Positions 16,654 through 25,042 of a DNA stretch of 50,156 bases are shown here, one piece after another. The stretch is from Bacteroidota bacterium (GTDB lineage: Bacteria; Bacteroidota; Bacteroidia; Chitinophagales; UBA10324). The notes below the pieces were generated by a model. The model did not search any database and was not told where the DNA came from. It saw only the letters and a list, made by a program, of their open reading frames with translations. Within the stretch, counting starts at the first letter, position 1. Each line of letters begins with the position of its first letter. Made by a program: the position numbers and the translations under genes. Location: NCBI GenBank assembly GCA_018267315.1, contig JAFDYS010000013.1, positions 1-50,156 on the forward strand. The letters are read 5' to 3'.

Positions 16654-19600
16654 TTACAAGAGCCTGATTTCAACTTCAGGAACGTTAGCAACTTCAGTCA
16701 TGAATTCCTCACTGAGGTTAACGCCTGATTTCAGAGCGGCAAAATTCAAAGCCACATTCTGGTCAAGGTCTTCCACACGAATGGCCACCGGGTAGTTGCC
16801 TTTGTACTTCGTCAGAAGGTTTTCCATTTTCAATATCAGTTCTTCCGATACTTCATCCAGCGGAATGGCCAGAGAAACCCGCTTTGTATTTTTCTCCCGA
16901 ACATCCTGTAACAATTGAACAGAGGATATCTTCAGCTCCCAGCGATCATCAGAATTAAACCGCAGCTGATACTTGCCTTTAATGAACAGCATGCTTCCTG
17001 ATTCAAGAAAATGCTTGTACCGCAGAAAGTCTTCACCCCATAGCACCATTTCAGTGGCGCCGCTGAAATCTTCAATAGAGAAAACGCCGAACGGTTTTCC
17101 ATTGCGGCTCACTTTGGATTCGTAGCCCACCACAATGCCGGCAATCGCCACTTCCTGATTTTTGTGATTCTCCAGATCGGCTATCGTACATGAACAGAAA
17201 CAGTCAATCTCCAGCCGGTAGTCTTCCAGCGGATGGCCGCTCAGATACATTCCGGTAACTTCCTTTTCCCGTTTCAACTGAACCAATGAAGTCCATTTTT
17301 CAGCAACCGGAAGTACGGGCGCCTGCATTTCCTGATGTTGCGCTTCGCCGAACAAACTGGCCATGCTTCCGTTGGTTTTGTTCTGCTCTGCCGAAGCAAA
17401 CTTCATGGCCTTCTCAATCACGGTGAGGTTTTCTTTCGGCAGCATGGCGAAATATTGAGCCCGGTGGGTATTCGCGAAGCAATCAAAAGCGCCTGAAGCG
17501 GCCAGCACTTCGAGTGCTTTCTTATTGAGAGCCCGTGAACTCACGCGCTTCGTCAAATCAAAAATACTGGTGAATGGTCCGTGCTGATTTCGTTCCTCAA
17601 TAACGGCAGTTACCGCCGCTTCGCCGATGCCCTTAATGGCCGATAAGGCAAAACGGATGTCGCCATGCTTGTTAGCAAAAAACTTCAGTTTGCTTTCATT
17701 GATATCGGGGCCCAACACGTGAATCTTGCAGCGCTTGGCTTCGTTGAGATAAAACTGTGTGTCGTCAATGGAGCCGGCATAATTTGAAAGCGTGGCGGCT
17801 ATAAACTCGGCAGGATAATTTGCCTTGAGGTACCCGGTCTGGTAAGCGATGATCGCATAACCGGCAGAATGAGAGCGGTTGAATCCGTATTCCGCAAACT
17901 TCTCCATGATGGTAAACACTTCATCGGCCACTTTCTCCTCAATGCCTTTCTTCTTGGCTCCTTCAATAAACACACCGCGTTGCTTCTGCATCTCCTCTTT
18001 GATCTTTTTCCCCATGGCCCGGCGCAGCAAATCGGCGGAGCCCAGGGTGAAGCCGGCCATTTGCTGAGCCACCTGCATGATCTGTTCCTGATAAACCATG
18101 ATGCCATACGTGGGCTTCAGAATTTCTTCGAGCAGCGGATGCGGATAATTGACCTTTTGTTTACCATGCTTACGCTGAATGTAATCGGGGATGTAATTCA
18201 TGGGGCCCGGACGATACAGGGCATTCATGGCAATAAGGTCTTCGATATCGGTGGGCTTTAATTCTTTCAGATACTTGCGCATGCCGGGCGATTCAAACTG
18301 AAAGATGCCGATGGTGTCGCCATGCTGAAACAGTTCAAAAGTTTTCTTGTCGTCCAGCGGAATATCATCAAGGTTGATATCAATTCCGTGATTTTCTTTG
18401 ATGTTGTCCAACGCATCACGCTGCACCGATAGCGTCTTCAACCCGAGGAAATCCATCTTCAGCAGTCCGGCGTCTTCAATAAGCTTTCCTTCGAATTGGG
18501 TAACGAGCAGATCGGAATCTTTGGAAGGAATGACGGGGATGTGCTCGCGAATATCATCCGGGGCGATAATGACGCCGGCGGCATGAATACCATAATGGCG
18601 AACGCAGCCCTCAAGCGTTTGCGCAATCTTCAGCGTCTTCTTCACCATGGGATCAGGACTCGTACGTAATTGCGCGAGTTCGGAAGATTCATTGAAGGCC
18701 CGCAGGAAATTCATACCCGGCATTTCGGGAATCAGCTTGGCTATGCGGTTAGATTCCGCAAGAGGAAGACCGAGCACCCGGGCTACATCGCGAATACCCG
18801 TTTTGGGGCCCATAGTACCGAAGGTGATAATCTGCGCCACCTGGTGTTGACCGTATTTCTTCACCACATAATCAATAACCCGTTGCCGGCCCACGTCATC
18901 AAAGTCAATATCCATATCGGGCATGCTGATGCGCTCGGGATTGAGGAAGCGCTCGAAGAGCAGGTGGTACCTGAGCGGATCCACATTGGTGATGCCGATG
19001 CAGTAGGCAACCGCCGAACCAGCGGCACTGCCCCTGCCCGGACCCACCCACACGCCGATTTCACGGGCGGCATTGATGAAATCAGCCACGATTAAAAAGT
19101 AACCGGCGAATCCGGTTTTATCAATGATGCTGAGTTCATACCGTAGCCGTTCTTCCACTTCAGGTGTGAGAGAACCGAATCTTTTTTTCGCCCCGATCCA
19201 TGTAAGGTGCTCGAGGTATTGCTGATTGGTGCTGAAACCCGCAGGCAACGGAAAGTTAGGAAGCAGGATTTTCTTCTTGAGGTCAAGATCCTCCACCTTC
19301 GAAACAATTTCGATCGTATTGTCAATGGCTTCCGGCACATCACGAAAGCGCTCAATCATCTGCGCTTGGGTCTTGAAGAAAAACTGGTCGTTGGAGAAAC
19401 GCATCCGGTTTTCATCATTCACATTTTTATTGGTCTGCAGGCAAAGCAAAATATCCTGCGCTTCGGCATCCTCCTGATTCACGTAGTGGGAATCATTGGT
19501 AGCGATGATCTTCACATTGTATTTGCGCGCCCACTTGAGCAAAACAGAATTCACCCTGTCCTGCTCCGGAATTCCATGGCGCTGCAATTCGATGTAATAG

Positions 19601-20133
19601 TCTTCTCCAAATACACTGAGCCAGTCTTTGAAAACCTGCTCGGCCTCTTCTTCAGAACGGTTAAGAATGTGCTGCGGAACAATGCCGCCCAGACAACAGG
19701 TGGTGGCAATCACTCCTTCAGCATGCCGCTTAATCAACTCAAAATCTATTCGCGGGTAGTAATAGAATCCTTCGGTGAAGCCGAGCGAACAAAGTTTGAT
19801 CAGGTTCTTGTAACCCGTTTCATTCTTAGCGAGGAGTACCTGATGAAATGCCTTCTTGCCCTTGCTTCCGTCTTCATCATTGCCAAAACCGGGCAACACT
19901 TCCTTTTTGAAACGATCGAAGGTGATGTAAAACTCACAACCGATGATGGGTTTGATGTGATGCTTGTGGGCCTCCTTCACAAATTCAAACACGCCAAACA
20001 TATTTCCGTGATCGGTGATGGCAATGGCCGGCATTTGATCCGCCACTGCTTTTTTAATCATGGTGGAAATATCGGCGGCGCCGTCAAGCAGCGAATATTG
20101 AGTGTGGCAGTGCAGATGTACAAATTCAGGCAC
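16654..20133 (-). CDS. dnaE: DNA polymerase III alpha subunit
   Basis: The 1159-residue DnaE-type replicative polymerase starts with the PHP domain (VHLHCHTQYSLLDG, residues 5-18). The C-family palm follows with catalytic aspartates in PDMDIDFDD (about 403-407) and the third in KMDFLGLKTL. The fingers/beta-binding region includes RPGPMNYIPDYIQRKHG, and a C-terminal OB fold lies at about 985-1085 (VAIAGIVVGYESKVSRNGKP). It polymerises chromosomal DNA in the Pol III holoenzyme. The start codon is GTG. PHP metal residues look intact, as is usual where PHP supports proofreading or stability. Length matches standard DnaE. It heads a run with the basic small protein downstream. Confidence 0.97.
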   Translation of the reverse strand: MPEFVHLHCHTQYSLLDGAADISTMIKKAVADQMPAIAITDHGNMFGVFEFVKEAHKHHIKPIIGCEFYITFDRFKKEVLPGFGNDEDGSKGKKAFHQVLLAKNETGYKNLIKLCSLGFTEGFYYYPRIDFELIKRHAEGVIATTCCLGGIVPQHILNRSEEEAEQVFKDWLSVFGEDYYIELQRHGIPEQDRVNSVLLKWARKYNVKIIATNDSHYVNQEDAEAQDILLCLQTNKNVNDENRMRFSNDQFFFKTQAQMIERFRDVPEAIDNTIEIVSKVEDLDLKKKILLPNFPLPAGFSTNQQYLEHLTWIGAKKRFGSLTPEVEERLRYELSIIDKTGFAGYFLIVADFINAAREIGVWVGPGRGSAAGSAVAYCIGITNVDPLRYHLLFERFLNPERISMPDMDIDFDDVGRQRVIDYVVKKYGQHQVAQIITFGTMGPKTGIRDVARVLGLPLAESNRIAKLIPEMPGMNFLRAFNESSELAQLRTSPDPMVKKTLKIAQTLEGCVRHYGIHAAGVIIAPDDIREHIPVIPSKDSDLLVTQFEGKLIEDAGLLKMDFLGLKTLSVQRDALDNIKENHGIDINLDDIPLDDKKTFELFQHGDTIGIFQFESPGMRKYLKELKPTDIEDLIAMNALYRPGPMNYIPDYIQRKHGKQKVNYPHPLLEEILKPTYGIMVYQEQIMQVAQQMAGFTLGSADLLRRAMGKKIKEEMQKQRGVFIEGAKKKGIEEKVADEVFTIMEKFAEYGFNRSHSAGYAIIAYQTGYLKANYPAEFIAATLSNYAGSIDDTQFYLNEAKRCKIHVLGPDINESKLKFFANKHGDIRFALSAIKGIGEAAVTAVIEERNQHGPFTSIFDLTKRVSSRALNKKALEVLAASGAFDCFANTHRAQYFAMLPKENLTVIEKAMKFASAEQNKTNGSMASLFGEAQHQEMQAPVLPVAEKWTSLVQLKREKEVTGMYLSGHPLEDYRLEIDCFCSCTIADLENHKNQEVAIAGIVVGYESKVSRNGKPFGVFSIEDFSGATEMVLWGEDFLRYKHFLESGSMLFIKGKYQLRFNSDDRWELKISSVQLLQDVREKNTKRVSLAIPLDEVSEELILKMENLLTKYKGNYPVAIRVEDLDQNVALNFAALKSGVNLSEEFMTEVANVPEVEIRLL

Positions 20134-20241
20134 GTAGTAATTGGGGATTTTGGATCTTTAATATGTGATTGTCTATTTCAATGTTCGGGTCAGGCATTCA
20201 ACCATTCAAACTCTTCATACCTTCCTAACCCATTAAACTCT

Positions 20242-20574
20242 TCACTTCGCTTTGTATCCCATTTCATTCAACAGTTTTACCACCCGCTCTTTCATTTCTC
20301 CCTGGATCAGGATTAATCCGTCTTTGGCGCTGCCACCGGTGCCGCATTTTTGCTTCAGCGTTTTTGCCAGCGATTCCAGATCATCCTGTGTGCCTGTAAA
20401 TCCGTCAACAACGGTTACCGTTTTACCTCCCCGGTGATTTTTTTCAATGCGAACCCTCAACTGCTGCTGCTTGTTCGGAAGTGTTTTTGATTCTTCTGCA
20501 TCCGGGTTCGCGTATTGATAATCCGGATTGGTGGAATAGACAACGCCGAGTTTGTTTTTGTTTTTGTTGGACAC
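20242..20574 (-). CDS. SUI1/eIF1-like translation initiation factor (YciH type)
   Basis: The 110-residue protein has the SUI1 fold at its C-terminus: VRIEKNHRGGKTVTVVDGF, TLKQKCGTGGSAKDG and IQGEMKERVVKLLNEMGY (about 40-108). Bacterial SUI1 proteins bind the small ribosomal subunit and influence start-site fidelity. The N-terminal 35 residues are polar and probably flexible. The start is GTG (GTGTCCAAC). The gene lies between dnaE and nadC on the same strand, about 108 bp from each. The family call is firm; the role is based on limited experimental work. Confidence 0.92.
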   Translation of the reverse strand: MSNKNKNKLGVVYSTNPDYQYANPDAEESKTLPNKQQQLRVRIEKNHRGGKTVTVVDGFTGTQDDLESLAKTLKQKCGTGGSAKDGLILIQGEMKERVVKLLNEMGYKAK

Positions 20575-20682
20575 CGGAGAAAGAAAAAGCAGGAATGATT
20601 CCTGCTGCGATTTTCAATTCAAAAGTAGAAGAAAAGAAAGTGGAGCATGCGTCCATTTTTTCCACAGAAGGTGGAAATCAGT

Positions 20683-21522
20683 TTACCCGATCAGGGCCTT
20701 CAAACTCAGATCGAGACTCCGGTATGAATGGGTGATGGCGCCCACCGAAATGTAATCAACACCCGTTTCAGCAATATCCCGAACGGTGTCGAGGTTTACG
20801 CCGCCGCTGGCTTCCGTCTCAAATTTTACGGCTATCAACTTCACCGCTTCACGGAGAGCCTTTAATGTGAAGTTATCGAGCATGATCCGGTTCACCCCGC
20901 CATGCTGAATCACCCTTTTCACATCTTCCATAGTGCGCGTTTCAACTTCTATGGGGATTGTCAGGTGCTTTTCCTTAAGGTACTGATTGGCTGCTTCAAT
21001 GGCTTTCACGATTCCGCCGCAATAGTCAATGTGGTTATCCTTGATTAGAATCATGTCATACAAACCGAAGCGGTGATTCACACCGCCGCCGATTCTCACA
21101 GCCCATTTCTCTGCTGCACGAAACAAGGGAGTTGTTTTCCTGGTGTCGAGAATTTTTGCTTTGAAGCCCGCTACTCGTTGAACAAAATCATGAGTTAGTG
21201 TGGCGATGCCACTCATCCGTTGCATGCAGTTCAATGCCAACCGTTCCCCGATGAGGATTGCTCGGGCATTGCCGGTGAGTTCAAATGCAATTTGCCCATG
21301 GCGAACCGCTTCGCCATCTTTCAAAATGCTTCGGAACTGAATGCCAGGATCGAGATAACGGAAAATCATCTCCGCCAATTCCACACCGGCCAAGATGCCT
21401 TCGTCCTTTACATGAAGCTGAGCTTTGCCGTGAGACTCCTCCTTAATGCACGAAAGGGAGGTATGATCTCCCTCCCTTACGTCTTCAGCTAATGCCTGTT
21501 GTATAAAGTCCTTCCAGTCCAA
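20683..21522 (-). CDS. nadC: Nicotinate-nucleotide pyrophosphorylase (carboxylating), quinolinate phosphoribosyltransferase
   Basis: NadC makes nicotinate mononucleotide from quinolinate and PRPP in de novo NAD synthesis. The 279 residues show the family pattern: EDVREGDHTS near the start, LDTRKTTPLFR (PRPP/quinolinate binding), KWAVRIGGGVNHRFGL and ILIKDNH, then IMLDNF and the C-terminal EASGGVN/VDYISVGAITHS. The start is TTG, directly after the TGA of the preceding gene and in the same frame. The next in-frame Met is about residue 52, after conserved sequence, so the TTG (or readthrough from upstream) must supply the N-terminus. nadA and nadB are not in the window. Confidence 0.95.
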   Translation of the reverse strand: MDWKDFIQQALAEDVREGDHTSLSCIKEESHGKAQLHVKDEGILAGVELAEMIFRYLDPGIQFRSILKDGEAVRHGQIAFELTGNARAILIGERLALNCMQRMSGIATLTHDFVQRVAGFKAKILDTRKTTPLFRAAEKWAVRIGGGVNHRFGLYDMILIKDNHIDYCGGIVKAIEAANQYLKEKHLTIPIEVETRTMEDVKRVIQHGGVNRIMLDNFTLKALREAVKLIAVKFETEASGGVNLDTVRDIAETGVDYISVGAITHSYRSLDLSLKALIG

Positions 21523-21933
21523 TCACTTTTGCTTTTCAAAACGAATTTCCTGAATGAGCTGCTGTGCTCCCTTCTGCTTCACATAGTAATAGACCCTGAA
21601 TTGTTGCGCTCCGGATCTCATGGTACCGATTCCGTAGGTTGAACCTTCACCGGAGGTACCGCGGTGTTTGAGTTCAAATCCGTTCACTGGATTCTTTGAA
21701 AAGAAATCGCGTAAAACCATTTCGCCCTGTGTTTTACTGTAGGATGACTCCCGGTCAAGAATAGTTATTTCAACACTGCTGTCAAAATACTTGGCAACTT
21801 CTCTTGAATTGCCGCTGCTGATTCCGCCTGCCACCTGATCCAGCACGCTTTGTGAAAAAACTGACAGGGGCAATGTAAATAGTAAAAGAATCAAGGCACT
21901 TCCCAAAAAATTACTTCTCATGGTATTTTTCAT
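21523..21933 (-). CDS. DUF4783 secreted/periplasmic protein
   Basis: I start it at MKNTMRSNFLGSA; a second ATG four codons on is equally possible and a TTG lies further upstream. Residues 1-27 are a signal peptide (LILLLFTLPLSVFSQ). The mature part has the DUF4783 pattern: SRE-VAKYFDSSVEITIL, YSKTQGEMVLRDFF and a C-terminal strand YYVKQKGAQQLIQEIRFE, which looks like an NTF2-like cone fold. Function is unknown. The TGA stop is followed immediately by the TTG start of nadC in the same frame. This gene order recurs in Bacteroidota as far as I recall. Confidence 0.85.
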   Translation of the reverse strand: MKNTMRSNFLGSALILLLFTLPLSVFSQSVLDQVAGGISSGNSREVAKYFDSSVEITILDRESSYSKTQGEMVLRDFFSKNPVNGFELKHRGTSGEGSTYGIGTMRSGAQQFRVYYYVKQKGAQQLIQEIRFEKQK

Positions 21934-22095
21934 TTCATCTGATAACAGTTTCAAAAATTCTGCCAACGATCTTCTTTTCAGGAGCCACCAAATTTAATTC
22001 TTTTGAATAAATGCGACTTCCTGAGTAGCAGCCGCCTGTCCCGTACCTCCCGATCATAAGCAGGGCGATATTTTCGATTTAATTTCGCCACCGCG

Positions 22096-23616
22096 ATGAA
22101 AAAGAAAGTAATGCTCATCATCATGGACGGTTGGGGACACGGTGCTCACCCGGCCAGTGATGCCATTTATCAGGCGAATGTTCCGTTTGTGAGAAGTCTT
22201 TATCAAAAGTATCCGAACTCAGAGCTTATTACGTGCGGTGAGGCCGTGGGGTTACCTGAAGGCCAAATGGGTAATTCTGAAGTGGGCCATATGAACATAG
22301 GCGCCGGCCGTATAGTATATCAGGAGTTGCTTCGGATCAACCGGGCCATTCAGAAAAAAGAACTTAACCAGAACGGGGAACTGCTCTCCGTGCTGGATTA
22401 CGCTAAGAAAAACAACAAGCCCCTGCACCTGATAGGGCTCGTTTCTGACGGTGGGGTGCACTCACACATCAACCATCTTAAAGCACTGTGCGACATCGCG
22501 AAGGAAAGCGGATTAACACGCGTTTACATTCATGCCTTCACTGACGGACGCGACACCGATCCGAAAAGCGGCATCGGTTATCTCACAGATCTTCAAAACC
22601 ACCTCCGGATTTCTGTGGGTGAACTGGTAACCGTGGTCGGAAGATATTATGCCATGGATCGCGATAACCGATGGCAACGGGTCAAACTTGCCTTTGACAT
22701 GTTGGTTCATGGTGAGGGGAAAAAGACCTCCGACATACTGAAAGCCGTTCAGGAATCATACGATGAAAATGTGACGGATGAATTCATCAAACCGATAGTG
22801 AAAGCAGATGAAACCGGAAATCCGGTGCAGACGATTCATGAAGATGACGCTGTGATCTGTTTCAACTTCCGCACTGACCGTTGTCGCGAAATCACGAAGG
22901 CGCTCACGCAGCAGGATTTTCCGGAGTTCGGCATGAAGAAGATGAATCTGCGTTACACCACGATGACTATTTACGATCACACCTTTAAAAATGTGGGGTA
23001 CATCTTTTCCAATGATGACCTGAAGAACACGTTGGGAGAAGTGCTGGCTTCAAAAGGTCTCACACAAATTCGAATTGCTGAAACAGAAAAATATCCGCAC
23101 GTCACTTTTTTCTTCAATGGCGGAAGAGAAAAACCCTTTGACGGGGAGAACCGGTTTATGATTCCTTCGCCGAAGGTGGCGACTTACGATCTGCAACCGG
23201 AAATGAGTGCTATACAGGTAAAGGATACGCTCCTTCAGAAAATGACGGAGCTGCAGCCGGATTTCATCTGCATGAACTTCGCCAACCCTGATATGGTGGG
23301 ACACACCGGCGTGATGAGCGCTGTGAAAAAAGCCGTGGAAACGGTGGATGGCTGCGTGAATGAAGTGGTAACCAAAGGGCTGGAACTGGGCTACTCCATC
23401 TTTCTCACTGCAGATCATGGCAATGCCGATTATCTCATTAACGAAGACGGATCACCCAATACGGCTCATACCATGAATCCCGTTCCGCTTTTCTTCCTCG
23501 ATAATGAACTCCATCCGAAGTTGAAAAATGGGAAACTGGCTGACCTTGCTCCTTCCATTCTGAAACTGATGGGAATTGAAATTCCCCAAGAGATGGACGG
23601 AGCTATTTTGATTTAG
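22096..23616 (+). CDS. gpmI: 2,3-bisphosphoglycerate-independent phosphoglycerate mutase
   Basis: The 506-residue enzyme interconverts 3- and 2-phosphoglycerate in glycolysis and gluconeogenesis using two Mn ions. It shows the alkaline-phosphatase-like metal site IIMDGWG (D11), the phosphorylated serine in QMGNSEVGH (S61), VHSHINH, the phosphatase-like VVGRYYAMDRDNRW, and the C-terminal metal ligands TADHGNADY (near residue 441) and NTAHTMNPVP. Length is standard. The ATG at the annotated position gives the canonical MKKKVMLIIMDGWG start. A lipoprotein gene follows 22 bp downstream. Confidence 0.97.
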   Translation: MKKKVMLIIMDGWGHGAHPASDAIYQANVPFVRSLYQKYPNSELITCGEAVGLPEGQMGNSEVGHMNIGAGRIVYQELLRINRAIQKKELNQNGELLSVLDYAKKNNKPLHLIGLVSDGGVHSHINHLKALCDIAKESGLTRVYIHAFTDGRDTDPKSGIGYLTDLQNHLRISVGELVTVVGRYYAMDRDNRWQRVKLAFDMLVHGEGKKTSDILKAVQESYDENVTDEFIKPIVKADETGNPVQTIHEDDAVICFNFRTDRCREITKALTQQDFPEFGMKKMNLRYTTMTIYDHTFKNVGYIFSNDDLKNTLGEVLASKGLTQIRIAETEKYPHVTFFFNGGREKPFDGENRFMIPSPKVATYDLQPEMSAIQVKDTLLQKMTELQPDFICMNFANPDMVGHTGVMSAVKKAVETVDGCVNEVVTKGLELGYSIFLTADHGNADYLINEDGSPNTAHTMNPVPLFFLDNELHPKLKNGKLADLAPSILKLMGIEIPQEMDGAILI

Positions 23617-23638
23617 AAATTCGCTTGCAATACCTGAG

Positions 23639-24205
23639 ATGAAGATTTCAAACCTTTCGTTGTTGCTTGCAGCCGGCTTGCTGTTTTTTGCCTGCGAACC
23701 TCCGGCAGCGAATCTGGCAAGCAAACCCTATTTTGATATTCCGGCATACTTCAGCCGGCAGGTTGCCGAACTGCACCGTGATTCACTCGTGGTAGTGAAA
23801 ACATCCGTAGTGAATGATAAAACCGATCAGCATCAGATGGACTGGACAGACTGGACTAAAGAATTCATCCTGTTTACCAACTCCGATATTAACAAGCCCT
23901 CCATGATCGGGAAATACCTGGTTGACACCACAGCAACAGACAGTGTGAAGACGAAGATTTCTTACACGGCAAAAGATCCTGCGCTTCGCACGCGCCTGCT
24001 TGAGATCACCTATGAGAAACAATTCATCGTTGAACTGCACATTGTGAATCACGAGACGAGTTTCCTCTCCACCTCGCATGAAGAACTTTACTATTTACCG
24101 CTGAAGAATTATGTAATTAAGTCAGAAGTAAAGAACCGGTTCTTCGGCAGCAATGAATTTTCGGTGTTGGGAGAAATTACGCGGAAGCAGAAGCAATACT
24201 TTTAA
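23639..24205 (+). CDS. Lipoprotein of unknown function
   Basis: The 188-residue precursor has a clear lipoprotein signal (MKISNLSLLLAAGLLFFAC, lipidated C19). The mature part is mainly beta-strand with alternating polar/hydrophobic runs and no motif I recognise (features include QMDWTDWTKEF and FFGSNEFSVLGEI at the end). It follows gpmI by 22 bp and precedes the SH3/NlpC gene by 25 bp on the same strand, so it is probably part of the same transcript. A link to the envelope is likely from the lipobox; nothing more can be said. Confidence 0.75.
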   Translation: MKISNLSLLLAAGLLFFACEPPAANLASKPYFDIPAYFSRQVAELHRDSLVVVKTSVVNDKTDQHQMDWTDWTKEFILFTNSDINKPSMIGKYLVDTTATDSVKTKISYTAKDPALRTRLLEITYEKQFIVELHIVNHETSFLSTSHEELYYLPLKNYVIKSEVKNRFFGSNEFSVLGEITRKQKQYF

Positions 24206-24230
24206 TTCCCTCACATAAATCCAACGGCAT

Positions 24231-25004
24231 TTGAATTTCGGCATCTGCAACCTTACGGTAATTCCGGTTCGCTCGGAACCGGCTGACAAGAGCGAAATGG
24301 TTTCACAGTTATTATTCGGTGAAACATTCGAAATTCATTTGCAGGAAAAACAATGGCTTCGCGTACATACCCACGCTGATGATTACGAGGGCTGGATTGA
24401 TGAAAAGCAAATACTCCGGCTGGATGCCGGGCAATTTAAATCCGTGCAACACTCGCCTTGCTGTCTCACTGATCTCACGGCGACAGCGTTTGGAAAATAC
24501 GGCAGTCTGATTCTCGTGATTGGTTCTACCCTTCCCAACTACAGCGGGCAACATTTTTCATTTGCCGGTGAGTCGTATCAAACCGATGGGGATGTCACCG
24601 ATACCGGCCGAAACGACCTGTCAGGAAGAATTGCATGGAACGCCATGAAATTTGCAGGCATGCCGTATCTCTGGGGTGGACGTTCATTGTTTGGATTAGA
24701 CTGCAGTGGTTTCACCAATGTGGTATTTAAGCTTTCAGGTATCCGGCTGCGGAGGGATGCATGGCAACAAAGCGAGCAGGGCATGCTGGTTTCATTCATT
24801 GATCAGGCCCGGCCCGGTGACCTGGCTTTCTTTCACAATGAAGAGGGAAAGATTATTCATGTGGGAATTCTGCTCGAGCACAACAAGATCATCCATGCTT
24901 CAGGCCGCGTGCGGGTGGATACCATTGATCACTACGGCGTCTTTAATGGAGAACAAAAGCGATATTCGCATCAGCTCCGGCTGATCAAAAGAATAATTGA
25001 ATAG
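24231..25004 (+). CDS. SH3-domain NlpC/P60 (C40) cysteine peptidase
   Basis: The start is TTG: the product MNFGICNLTVIPVRSEP begins exactly at the first SH3b strand, and no closer ATG preserves that domain. One or two SH3b domains fill residues 1-120. The NlpC/P60 domain follows with the catalytic Cys in LDCSGF (C158) and His in KIIHVGI (H210) and IIHASG (H222). Enzymes of this build cut gamma-D-Glu-DAP bonds of wall peptides and act in muropeptide turnover. No signal peptide is visible, so it may work in the cytoplasm on recycled peptides. nnrE/nnrD follows 38 bp downstream. Confidence 0.9.
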   Translation: MNFGICNLTVIPVRSEPADKSEMVSQLLFGETFEIHLQEKQWLRVHTHADDYEGWIDEKQILRLDAGQFKSVQHSPCCLTDLTATAFGKYGSLILVIGSTLPNYSGQHFSFAGESYQTDGDVTDTGRNDLSGRIAWNAMKFAGMPYLWGGRSLFGLDCSGFTNVVFKLSGIRLRRDAWQQSEQGMLVSFIDQARPGDLAFFHNEEGKIIHVGILLEHNKIIHASGRVRVDTIDHYGVFNGEQKRYSHQLRLIKRIIE

Positions 25005-25042
25005 GCAGCACCTCCGGCGGCCGGGAAGAAACCCACACATCC

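Noticed and set aside
19207..20316. 369-codon open frame on the plus strand
   Set aside because: Antisense to dnaE (PHP and palm coding) and to the region before it. The composition is typical of a codon-bias shadow.
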